Below are positions 54,150 through 64,000 of a stretch of DNA of 64,000 bases, in pieces. A program made the position numbers and the translations under genes. The first letter of the stretch is position 1; the number at the start of each line of letters is the position of its first letter. Under the pieces are notes generated by a model. That model had not been told where the DNA came from. It made no database searches and saw nothing but the letters and a program-made list of their open reading frames with translations. The stretch is taken from contig NC_089433.1 of the NCBI RefSeq assembly GCF_026210795.1, forward strand, positions 682,001 to 746,000. Direction: 5' to 3'. This stretch comes from Rhizophagus irregularis (Eukaryota > Glomeromycota > Glomeromycetes > Glomerales > Glomeraceae).

Positions 54150-54830
54150 ATGAATATGAATCCATTAGCGCAAAATACCGCTCAAAATAATCAAATTATC
54201 ACTTCTACTTCTCTTGATGAAAAGTATAATACCTCTTTGAGCAATTGTGCTAATAAAAATAATAATATGCAACATTTAACGTCATGTCAACCCTTGCATC
54301 GTACTCAAGACAACCCTTTATCCAAATTTTCTCATGAATATTTTGGAGAAGGGGAATATCCATTCTTTTATCATCCACCTAATGATCCTCAAATTTTTCA
54401 TATTACTTGTAAAGAGATTTCTCACGATTACGAATCTCAATTATTAAATAAGACCGCGAATATTCCCCCTAATAATAATATTAATGATTGTGCGATTTAT
54501 ACTTTTTATTATCATTTAAATCATAATAAATCATTTCAAATAACTTGTGAAATGGTTTCTCATACGTTAATAGTTCAGTATTTGAATAAAAATATTTTTG
54601 GTATTGAATTAAGACATGTTGATCAACATCAAGAATATTTGAAATTTTCTAACGGTCAAAGGGAAAATTTAGAGTACCATTTAAAAGGATATTTATTTAA
54701 TTATCTGACACCAAAAAGAATCAATAACAATAATTTGAATATGATTAAACAAGATGATAATAATGGTAATGTTAAAAATTCTATTAATAAGACGGGTATT
54801 ATTCATACAAAATTTTTAAATAAATTGTAG
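54150..54830 (+). CDS. Asn-rich protein with internal duplication, unknown
   Basis: 226 residues from ATG 54150 to TAG 54828-54830, single exon. N-terminal 50 residues are low-complexity and Asn/Gln/Ser-rich. Two related segments follow: about residues 68-98 (YPFFYHPPNDPQIFHITCKE, then SHDYESQLLN) and about 113-146 (IYTFYYHLNHNKSFQITCEM, then SHTLIVQYLN). They share the pattern Y.F.YH......F.ITC...SH.....LN, so the protein arose by duplicating a roughly 30-residue module. The C-terminal tail is Asn- and Lys-rich. A TATATATAAAAA box lies about 60 bp before the ATG, followed by T and A runs, and (CT)n sequence lies after the stop. I do not recognise the family; the conserved Tyr, His and Cys positions suggest a small folded unit. 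Confidence 0.6.
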   Translation: MNMNPLAQNTAQNNQIITSTSLDEKYNTSLSNCANKNNNMQHLTSCQPLHRTQDNPLSKFSHEYFGEGEYPFFYHPPNDPQIFHITCKEISHDYESQLLNKTANIPPNNNINDCAIYTFYYHLNHNKSFQITCEMVSHTLIVQYLNKNIFGIELRHVDQHQEYLKFSNGQRENLEYHLKGYLFNYLTPKRINNNNLNMIKQDDNNGNVKNSINKTGIIHTKFLNKL

Positions 54831-55334
54831 GAGTTTGGAGTTTTTTTTTTTGATATCGTAAATGGTAGTTTATTATTTTTTTTTTATACATATATACATT
54901 ATATATCGATATATACGAATTAAGTAGAAGTATTTTTTAAAAGTTGTCTCTCTCTCTCTCTCTCTATCTCTCTTTTTTACTAAGATTTTAATAAAGTTTA
55001 TCTTAAAAAAAAAAAAAAAGTAATTTTAATTTTAGTGGACTCGACTCAACTCGAGCGAAAGTTAATCATAAAATTTACAATGTACATCAATTTTCCCGTA
55101 TGAAGATTGTCATTTTCTCATTTTCTTGATAGTTGAGGAGTTTAAAGATCGTTATATGTTTCTTTAAAAGTGGATGATTTTGAAGAATTTCGCATACCCG
55201 AATATCCTAAAATTATTATAATATCACAACAAATATCATTATCGCTATACTGTATCATGGTATCGTTCTCTGGAGAAATAAAAACTAACCAATAATACTT
55301 TTGCTAAAAACATTTAGATCATTTTTAAATGGCA
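54831..55334. other. 3' flank with (CT)n microsatellite, no gene
   Basis: A (CT)n tract at 54946-54974 and poly-A at about 55004-55018. CAATAAAG-like sequence near 54990 may be the polyadenylation signal of the preceding gene. Confidence 0.5.
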
Positions 55335-55415
55335 CAGCAGGGGACGTAGACTCAGCAGGGGAGTAAGACTCAGCAGGGGACGTAAGACTCAGCAGGAGAC
55401 GACTGGAGACGTAGA
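55335..55415 (+). repeat. Minisatellite CAGCAGGGGACGTAAGACT
   Basis: About four units of 17-19 bp (CAGCAGGGGACGTAGACT, CAGCAGGGGAGTAAGACT, CAGCAGGGGACGTAAGACT, CAGCAGGAGACGACTGGA). It is notably GC-rich within an AT-rich gap. Confidence 0.85.
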
Positions 55416-58400
55416 TGACCTGAAATCTAGAAGGTTTGAAGCTATAATACTAAAAATCTTAATTAAGTTCAAAAAAAAAAAAGTATGTTATCCGAGTCAA
55501 TTGAAAGTGTTACAAAAAAAAAATAAAATAAGATAAATTCCGTTTTTTTTTCATTCTTGATTTACGAATTATAAATTCGGTAATAGTTTACCTATTGTAC
55601 GTAGTAAGTTTAAACTTCTTTAGTGAATGAATGGACGGAATCTATCCGTTTATAACAATAAATAAAAGAACAATGAAACAATAATGATCTGTAAAATGCC
55701 TAGTGATTGATATTCACATAAATATTTATATTTAAGGATAATCGTATCAAAGACTATATTCGAAAAATAGATATACAATAATCCAATATATATTATTATT
55801 ATTGTAAGGCTGAGTTAAGACGTATAATCGGATCACCGATTTTCATGATATTCCTATTCATTTATTATTGAGACTTCAAATTAGAAGGCTTTTTCCTAAA
55901 CCGTGGGAAATACTATTAAGAGTATTAACATAGTTTTTAAATGAACACGACAGCCAAAAAAACCCGAACATGAAATAATTTGAACAATATGAATAAACTC
56001 AAACAATCTGAACAATATGAATATTATTTTTGCACCAATAAGAAATATTTATTTATTGACGCAGTGAGAATTACTTATTGACGCGGGAGAGTGGAGAATT
56101 CAAGTTTCTCTAGAATCTCAAACAATCCGCTAAAATAAATCTAAAAAAATCAACATATAGTACTCTATATATTAATTAGAAATTTAAAACTAATGAAATA
56201 CTATACTTGACAGATTGTTATTCCGTTACCCAGACCAACAAGCTGCTGGTACAACATTTTAGATTAATGACTTTAAACTATTCCAGGTATTGCTTTTGTT
56301 TACAAATTTTCTGTTTAACATTACTCACATTAACCCCATCTTTTTCTTATGTCATATTTAATTTCTAATTGTTTATGGGAATATTTTTTTATTATCATTT
56401 TTTTTATGTAATTTATAAATATTACCACTCCCTTTTTTTTTATGGCGTAATATATCCTTCTTTGACATTGTACGACATACTAAAATTGACCCCCGTACGT
56501 AATACAATAAATGCAGAGTTAACACGAGGTAAGTCAAAATAGAAGGATACTTTTATATTTATGACTGACAATAATAACTTTGGGTTTTTGAGCGTCAAGC
56601 GGACAATAATAATAATATTTATTAAATATGTTGATCAAATCCCGTCGGTCTTTGAAATTTTTACCATAGTATTAAGCATATTGAGCTTAAACCTTTTTTA
56701 ACTATAAAATTAATGTAAAATTAGTGATATAAATTAATTCTCGATCAGAGTATGGTCACTTTAACAAACATAAATCTAGACGAAATTTAACACAAGGTTT
56801 AGACTAATATTTATATAGCATAATTTCATAATTTCAGCCTTTTTATTAGTTCCGATATTTTCAGACGTAATGTTACACGAGCAAGAAATAAATTGTATTT
56901 TTGGTTTTTTTTTTGATTCAAGGCTACATATAAATTTCTGTATTACATGATCATCTATTTTTAATTTGATCAAAGGATAACATTGTATCCATCGATATTA
57001 TATTATACAACTATCGGGAATATAGAAGCGGAAAACAGATGAAAATTACAAACGATGAAGTAAAATAGGAGTAATAGGAGTAAAATATAGCTAATAGGGC
57101 TACAATAGGACTCGACGTATATCGCAAATCTGTGTCCACCGATTGCTTTCCTGTTCTTTTATAAAATTGTGTGTTTAAGGAATTATAAATAGTAGAAAGA
57201 ACTTCTATTTATATATTATATTTTTAATATATTATTTTTATTTCTATATTCAACACAAATATTTACAATAAATTATACATAATAAAATAATTTAAGAAAA
57301 AATAAAAAAAAAAAAAAAAAAGAATAAATAAATATATAGATAAATAAATAAATAATAAATACATAAATAAAATAAATTAAATTAAAAAAATATTTATATA
57401 CTGAAATTGAATAATCTTTAAAAAAGAAAATTTTAAATAAATAAATTAGTAAAAAAAAAAGACAACAAAAAGGACAAAATATATTTAAAAAATAAAAATT
57501 ATTTATATAATACAGTATTTATTTACCTTTCCTAATATTATATTTTATTATAAGGGAGGAGTTACGTTATTTTCAATCTTAGGTAAACATTCTTAAAAAA
57601 AATTCTTATTATTAATCTTTAGGTTTCTATAATTAAAAAAAATTTACATTTATTTGCTTTTTAATAAAATTATCTTATAAAAAAAGTAAGTATTCGACTG
57701 ATTTAATTTGTACAGACCTTAGATTCTTAATAAATAAAAATTTATCTTACTGCTTACTGTCTTAATTGCTTAACAAATTCTTATGTTGGACATGACTCAC
57801 AAATCAAAAGTAAATTATAGCTGCTTTTTATATTAAAAAACTGGACCCATACGCAGTAATATTTCAATATTGTTCAAAATCAGGTCACTTTTAACACTTA
57901 AAGGTTCTTTATAATTCACAATAATTTATTAGGGATATAATAACGCCATATCGAATTCAAATCAAAGATACATTAGTAATTAATGATCGTGAGTTGTGAT
58001 TCTTACATGTGTTCAATTAATAAAGTTTTTTTTTCCTGATTAATATATTTGTTTTATTTGCCAAGATACAATATTTTTAAGTATAATATTTACTATATTA
58101 AGAATGAAACCATAATGGCCTCCTGGTAAGAGTAGTCTATTTATAGACGTACTAGACGTTAGATTCGTCAAATTTTTAATTATATTTATTTAAAAATTTT
58201 TAAATGATTAGATTTAATTTCTGATTATAATTACTGCATATGTGCATATGATTTAGATTTTTGATGCTTGATGACTTAAAGCAATGATTTATTAGGTTAA
58301 GTGCTACATCATAATTGTTTTTAATACATGGGAAATAAAATAACAAATTTGGAATTTGATTTTCGATTGTGAGAAAATAATAAATGTTCAAGTAATAGGA

Positions 58401-59102
58401 TCAAAATTCTTTGTTCAATAGGTTAAATATATCAAAATTGGTACGATCTTATGAACGTTCAAAAAAAATTTCTTTTTGTAGAACATTATTTATCTATGGA
58501 TCTTTTTTTTCATTTCTAAATTAGGTAATTGGACTAACGATTTCTTGATTATAATAGAAGGATCCAGAAGAATTTCTCATTATTAATATTTCTATTTAGA
58601 ATTTTTTTTTATTGATACTACTTAATATTGTCTTTGTATGACATTTTATCAACGAGTCAAAATTAATTAAATACAAAAGTATATTTAAATGATCTGCGTT
58701 ATTAATTTGGAAATTCTGTGATTTTTTAAGAAGAATGTAATTTTTCTTCTCTATTCTTAAAAAAATATTACGATAAGATGTAATTATCATCAAAAAAATT
58801 GTTTTATTGGTTGTAATTAAGATGTTTTAAAATCTGTATATTTTTTTAACGCTTGTGTTAAGATCTCTACTATATCACATGATTGACACCCATTTTTAAT
58901 TCTGACTGAAATTATGAACAGGTGATAGACACGACATTTAGCGGAACTAAACTTCCATGATCTTCAATTTTATTTTCTATCTATTAATTTTTTTACGTCA
59001 TAAATTATAATGCCTTTGTATCTTTTTTTAATATATAAGTTAACTTTCATTAATTCTTTATTAGGAATATTTTAAAAAGCTAGTGATGTACATCTGAAAT
59101 TT
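55416..59102. other. Long AT-rich gap, no supported gene
   Basis: Mostly A/T homopolymer and short runs (for example A-rich 57290-57480). Minus-strand open pieces near 56776-56973, 58200-58391 and 58596-58793 lack coding character. ATAAATAAATAAATAA-type repeats lie around 57325-57370. Confidence 0.4.
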
Positions 59103-59166
59103 GAACTCCGGATCGCAAGAACTCCGGATCGCCAGGACTCCGAATCATAAGGACTCCGGATCGCAA
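59103..59166 (+). repeat. Tandem repeat GAACTCCGGATCGCAAG, about 17-bp unit
   Basis: Four units: GAACTCCGGATCGCAAG, AACTCCGGATCGCCAGG, ACTCCGAATCATAAGG, ACTCCGGATCGCAATA. Like the 55.3-kb minisatellite it is GC-richer than its surroundings. Confidence 0.85.
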
Positions 59167-59412
59167 TAACGTTACTAAAATATAAAAGTATCAAAATTCT
59201 TTGTTTTTTTTATGCATATTATTCATTTACTTAATTTCCTTAACAATTCTTTATTAATAATTTGTTAAATCATAGATCAAAATAAATGAGAGTACGTCTA
59301 TCTGATAGAGAGGTAATAAGTTACATATGTAGAACGGTTGTGATTACATAAACTTAATAGTATTTTAATCTTATTATAAATTCATATATATAAATATATA
59401 TCTTTTTATAGA

Positions 59413-59786
59413 AGGATATTCTTTCAATGATATAGATGGGACGTATTGGAAAATCATCGTGATCCATTCGTAAGAACAGCTGAAATTCTTCCTCAATTAA
59501 GTGCTCGTCAACTTTGTCATTATTGGCATAACTATCTCGATCTTGAATGTGAGTAATTTATAGATAATTTTGATTAAAACTTTTTTTTTTTTAAATCAAA
59601 TAATTAATTTTTCTTAGTATGTCATCATCATACATTAGATGAGGAGAAAAAACAATTAATTGACAATTGGATTTCGTTCAATAGATCGAAACAATAGAAT
59701 GTAATTATTTACGTCAATATTTAAAAAATCAATTGGGTTTTTTACGATCCGAGAATATGTTAAGAAAATATTGGTATTCAAAATAG
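59413..59786 (+). pseudogene. Myb/SANT-like DNA-binding domain remnant
   Basis: After a likely AG acceptor near 59413 the sequence reads FQ*YRWDVLENHRDPFVRTA, then EILPQLSARQLCHYWHNYLD. A GTGAGT donor follows at about 59550 and a TTCTTAG acceptor at about 59618, then CHHHTLDEEKKQLIDNWISF and NRSKQ, a stop, and finally QLGFLRSENMLRKYWYSK before TAG. W...RTAEILP..SARQL..HW.NYLDP resembles the Myb/SANT-type proteins that are abundant in Rhizophagus, and the second half is the next SANT helix set. An in-frame TGA in the first exon and a frame change after NRSK mark it as dead. Only this middle part of the gene is seen; no start is visible upstream. Confidence 0.6.
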
Positions 59787-61619
59787 ACGTGAGCGAATCA
59801 AATTTTTTTAATGAAAAATTGAAAATTTTATCAAATTCAAATATAATTAATATCATTTAATTACATGATTGGAAATTTTCGATTCTTTTTCCTTTTTTTT
59901 GTTACCCCGCAATATTAAATATCGTAAAAATAATGGATTTTTTTTCAATATTCTATTTGTAGTACTTTATATATATATATTAATTCACAAATGTTTGAAA
60001 TTTGTACAAATGATTAAAGAACAGAATTATAAATACTTTTAATTTTTAAAAAATAAAATGATTAAATGTATACTATTATTACTATACACTCAAATTTTAT
60101 ACATAAAATTTTCGAAGGTTTATTTTTATTTTTATTTTTATTTTTAGAAAACAGAAAATAAAATTTTCGAAGGTTAATAACCTATTTAATAATTATACGC
60201 GGTTTTATATGATCACGTGACGATTATTTATACAGTTCATAATTATACATATTTACTATATTTTATATCGAAATTCACTAGATCACGTATAATAATTACA
60301 CATGTTAATAACGATAATCATAATCTAAATTTTCTAATACTTTTGACAAGCCCTGAAGATATCCAAATATTTAATAATAAATTAATAACAAATGTAAAAG
60401 ATGTTAATAACGATAATCTGAATTTTCTTTCTAATACGTTGATTAAATGTCAATATTTACTTTGAAGCCCATTTAATTTTTTTTTTAATTTTATGGCTGT
60501 GGGTTAATGATTTTGTTTTTATTGTACAGCAAATTTTTGGCTTGTGTGGGCTTTTAATGTTATTCATATGTGGCAAAATTCGGGTGTCACTTTAATCATC
60601 ACACAAAAGGATTTGATTCATTTTAATATAAATAAGTTGAGAATTTGCTGTTGTAATGTACCTTTTTCTTTCTTTCTCTCTTTTTTTTCATTTATTTTCA
60701 TGGAAGACATATAATATTTCATGGAAGTCATTATTTTATTATAATTAAAATCTAGAAGATATATTTTCCGAACCGATAGATTTTTTATTCATAACACATT
60801 AAAAATTTATCACGCATGGAAGCGAAGATTTATTATGGTGGTTCCTAATGTAACGAAGGAATCTATCATTCGACAATTCATAAATGAGAAGATTGAGCTA
60901 CTTCAATTAAATAGGCATTTACATACATAATAGTTATACGGCAAGAAAATCATGTCACGGTATTACATCATGTGTCAAGATTATCACATGATTTGCGGAA
61001 ACCTAAACGACGATATTCGAGCATGTCAAGATATATCAAGATACAATCTTTAAATTTTTTCGAACTCGTTATACCTACAAAATTAAATTTTCGATATCGT
61101 TTTTTTTTTTAAAAAAAAAATTTAAAAAAAAAATCGTTTATTACAAAGAGACTGATGAATTTAATTCATGTACAACGTTCCCAACCAATGTAATGATGGA
61201 TTAATTTTGTCTAGAAATTAGTGTTGTTATGTATGCACTATCTACATTACATTCATTACTGGAAATACTTTAAAAATATATATATTTCATATTTTTTTTA
61301 TTTTTATTTTTTACAAAATTGAAAAAATACCTTTCCCTGGTAAGGTTTATTTTCTTTTTTTTAAAAACTTTCTGATATTCCTAAAGAAGAATATCATTAG
61401 ACTATACTTTATTTATAAAACATTTTAATTCAAAATTTTATAAATATTATTTACAAATTGGTTGAAAGTTATATTAAATTCAACACTGGACTTAAAAATT
61501 TTAATTGATTATAAAGTTTTAATTTAATTTCATAATTTAAATCTTAGTAAGAAAGTAAAAGAAATCAAACTAGATTCATGCGATGCTGGTTGATCTTTTA
61601 CCTTAATGGATTAGTTACG
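59787..61619. other. No supported gene; duplicated short phrases
   Basis: AAAATTTTCGAAGGTT occurs at about 60107 and 60161, flanking a (TTTTTA)n run. GTTAATAACGATAATC occurs at about 60304 and 60403. A short open frame at about 60785-60930 (YHAWKRRFIMVVPNVTKESI) may be a gene scrap; I cannot place it. Confidence 0.35.
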
Positions 61620-61887
61620 ACTAGCTGGAGAAAATATATTAGTTGCAGAATGGATGGTTAATTATAGAGGAATGAATAGAGGAAGCTATATTTTTGGTAG
61701 ATCAGTTCACAACCAAAGAATTGAACGATTATGGAGAGATGTTTATCGTTTAATTCTTAGATTATATCATGATGTTTTTATTCATCTTGAAAGTGAATAT
61801 GGATTAGATTCAAATAATGAAATACATTTATCTCTTTCAAGAAAAATAGTTCCATTCGAAAAATGCACTTTATTAACACATTACTAG
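61620..61887 (+). pseudogene. Integrase-core (DDE) domain remnant
   Basis: Reads [20 protein letters not shown], then [20 protein letters not shown] and [20 protein letters not shown]. The [11 protein letters not shown] motif, which holds the catalytic Glu, and the preceding GEN.LVAEWM segment are the C-terminal half of a fungal integrase-core protein distinct from the one at 16-1053. The first two Asp residues are missing because the upstream part is gone or unrecognisable. It ends at TAG 61885-61887. Only a fragment, so not active. Confidence 0.65.
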
Positions 61888-63360
61888 GTCAAACCAAAGT
61901 CCCAGGATGAATCAACCGGCCAGAAACCAGAATATTCGGCTGCTTTGGAGGCAAATCCAATACCGACCATGGCTAATTCTACAAGTTCCGCCAGTGATAA
62001 CCCCGTTTCTCAAGAACAAATATATTAAAAGAACTTTTCAGCATTATGATTTATACATTCTCACAGAAATATATGGGATATCCAATAATATTAACAACGA
62101 ATTAACATATATTTATTTCATGAGCAAGGACATTTATAAAGCAAATAACCCATATATCAAATTACTAAAAATGCTTTATTTTCAATTGACATGAGTGGTT
62201 CACAGAACAAAAACTCTTCCGGTCAGTCTCAAGCTAGCAATGAAGACGAAAGGAAAATTCGTTAAAATTCATTATAAGGACATTTTAATATTTTTCATAA
62301 TTGGCTTAATTTTGATATGAGAAAAATTATACAGGATTATAACCAAATTAGATTTGAGTTGGACCACAAAAGTCACAATAATTAAGAGAATATACAATAA
62401 CATTCAAAATTATTATTATTGTTGGGCTGTTAAATTGAAAGAATTACAATCAGTCTCAGATCGTAAAATGACATTTGATGCTAAAGAACAAAATCCAGTT
62501 TAAGGATTATAGATAGAAAAGAAACTACTATATTCAGTCTCAATGATAAAATGACATTTGATGCTGAAGAACAAAATCCAGTTTAAGGATTATAGATAGA
62601 AAAGAATCTTGACTCAAATAATGATAATTACTTTTCAATATATTGTGATTAAATAGTTCTTTGGACAAATTTTTGAGAAAGAAAATTCTTAATCATGGAT
62701 TAAACTTAATAATTTGACAACATATGACAGAAATATTTATTAAATTAATAATATATTAGAAGAAAGTATTAAAAAGTACTAATACTATTTAATTCAAAAA
62801 ACAAATGTCTTACATACACTTATTTTAAAAGATAGTACTTAGTTTATAGCTCTTGAAAAAAAGATGAAAATTTTATCAAGAATACCATAATATGGAATTA
62901 TATTTAAAAGTTTTTAAAATCTTTTAGATTTATTTATATTCATTCATATAGATCTTTTCAAAAACACTTATTTTTACTGCTTGTATCAGCATTATTATCA
63001 CACTCAGATAGGAACAGCGTCAATATTTTGAATCATCTGGATGATGTTTAGGGTCAGAATTACAAATCGAACAATTGAGTTATGATGTAACAACTAAAGA
63101 GAACTCATTGTCATGCTTATGAGCATAGTTTCAAAGTTTTGTCCTAAAATACCCAAAGAATATAAAGGACATTATCCTATAAAAAAAATTCTGGAAACAA
63201 CTCCGATAAATGATCATTTTTCTAGTTTTTATTCCGAAGAAACTCAGACATATGTCATTTTTTTGAAAAATTTTATATAGGATTGCGTCAATTGCTGGAG
63301 TAACGATCATTTTGCTAAGAATTGTAAAGATGATAAAGTAAAAGAGCCTTGGCTATAAAA
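61888..63360 (+). pseudogene. Gag-like gene remnant with zinc knuckle
   Basis: About 61896-62020 in one frame reads SQDESTGQKPEYSAALEANP and MANSTSSASDNPVSQEQIY, a typical low-complexity gag start. The alternative frame from 61907 is longer but less protein-like. Scattered open pieces follow (RTFQHYDLYILTEIYGIS...). At about 63280-63325 a clear CX2CX4HX4C knuckle, CVNCWSNDHFAKNC, precedes KDDKVKEPWL and a stop. Many stops between. It probably belongs to an LTR-retroelement. No protease or polymerase is legible downstream in the window. Confidence 0.5.
62451..62606 (+). repeat. 84-bp tandem duplication
   Basis: CAGTCTCA...AAAATGACATTTGATGCTAAAG followed by AACAAAATCCAGTTTAAGGA and TTATAGATAGAAAAGAA occurs at 62451-62523 and again at 62535-62606, differing by a handful of bases. 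A simple duplication within the gag-like remnant. Confidence 0.85.
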
Positions 63361-64000
63361 TTATTTTATATTTGTCTGGATAGCGCCCATAGGCTCATAT
63401 AGAATAGTATGCTATCTGTACGAGTATTATGGCTATATATAGTATAAACAATAACAAATAAATATTGTGGATGTCAAAAACTCTCAGATTGGCAGGAGAA
63501 TTAATGAATAATTAGAATTATAGAACACAAATTAAGTTTACTCTTTAAGACCTACTATACTTCAAATAATTGATTACTTTACTTTTGGAAACTTAACATT
63601 GCACAAACTGGATATTAAAAATAATAATTATTAAAGAAATAATTGCTTTAACTGCTGGAGATCGGACATAGAGTTAACGCATATAATCATCTCTGTGGCA
63701 AGAATCTTCCATAATAAAAAGTAAGGTTTAAAATATTTAGTTATTATGATATTTCTTATTTATTAAAACTCATCAAATCTATAGCTTTTTTTAATTTTTA
63801 AGAATTACATAACAGATAAAAAAATATAAAATTAGTGGAGACCAACAAACATGGGAACAAAAAGTTTTATTATATTAGTTGATATAACTATTGATATAAT
63901 TTTTTGAAAATAGGCATTCAAAAATTTTTTTACATTGAATTTAATAACAATCGATGACTTGATTAGAGATACTCAGAACTCACTGAAGTCTTATATCTTC
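63361..64000. other. No supported gene to the window end
   Basis: Stops in all frames. It probably continues the decayed retroelement after the zinc knuckle, but I see no protease or reverse transcriptase motif. Confidence 0.35.

Noticed and set aside
1-64000. tRNA or rRNA genes
   Set aside because: I looked for cloverleaf-like A and B box pairs and conserved rRNA phrases and found none that convinced me; a tRNAscan-SE run would settle it.

Overview
The window looks like a piece of nuclear genome from an arbuscular mycorrhizal fungus close to Rhizophagus irregularis. This is inference from content, not from a database search. The evidence is the strong AT bias, short GT-AG introns of 60-100 bp, an F-box protein, Crinkler-type (CRN) genes, KRBA2-like integrase, protein-primed DNA polymerase B, FAR1/MULE transposase and several protein families I associate with Rhizophagus. 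I see no bacterial operon, no rRNA, no convincing tRNA and no CRISPR array.

The left part (about 1-36.6 kb) is a graveyard of mobile and accessory genes, mostly on the minus strand. In order: an integrase ORF (16-1053, -), a gag/retropepsin-like pseudogene on + broken by at least two small transposons (1126-5213), a coiled-coil pseudogene (5233-7055, -), a repeat patch (7.5-8.1 kb), a four-exon retropepsin-like pseudogene (8599-9940, -), two pseudogenes with C/H zinc modules (10408-13144, -), a complete but damaged FAR1-MULE transposon with exact target duplication (13321-17186), a SAM/Crinkler-like pseudogene split by a MITE (18314-19893, -), a Crinkler N-terminal fragment (20199-20649, -), a degraded Polinton-like region with small coiled-coil ORFs and protein-primed DNA polymerase B (21268-27346, -) split by a 689-bp foldback element, then repeats, a Crinkler pseudogene (32470-33939, -) and a Crinkler-type P-loop NTPase pseudogene (35170-36330, -).

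The right part (about 37-64 kb) is sparser and holds the genes that look alive. There are three tandem paralogues, each with four exons and the same three intron positions, of an unrecognised family whose N-terminal part resembles a KH RNA-binding fold (37164-38797, 39387-41023, 44247-45901, all +). Between copies 2 and 3 lie two minus-strand KIX/Med15-like short genes, one broken. An intact single-exon F-box protein (48848-50299) and a small Asn-rich ORF with an internal duplication (54150-54830) follow. The last 5 kb contains remnants of a Myb/SANT-like gene, an integrase core and a gag gene with a zinc knuckle.

The most instructive pattern is that four small non-autonomous elements sit inside coding sequence with exact 2- or 3-bp target duplications, so that removing the element plus one duplication copy restores the reading frame and a family-typical protein. 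These insertions (2306-2549, 4437-4608, 19301-19761, 24834-25522) allow exact boundaries to be drawn from the sequence alone. The tandem KH-like family is the best candidate for an undescribed host system; its function is unknown.
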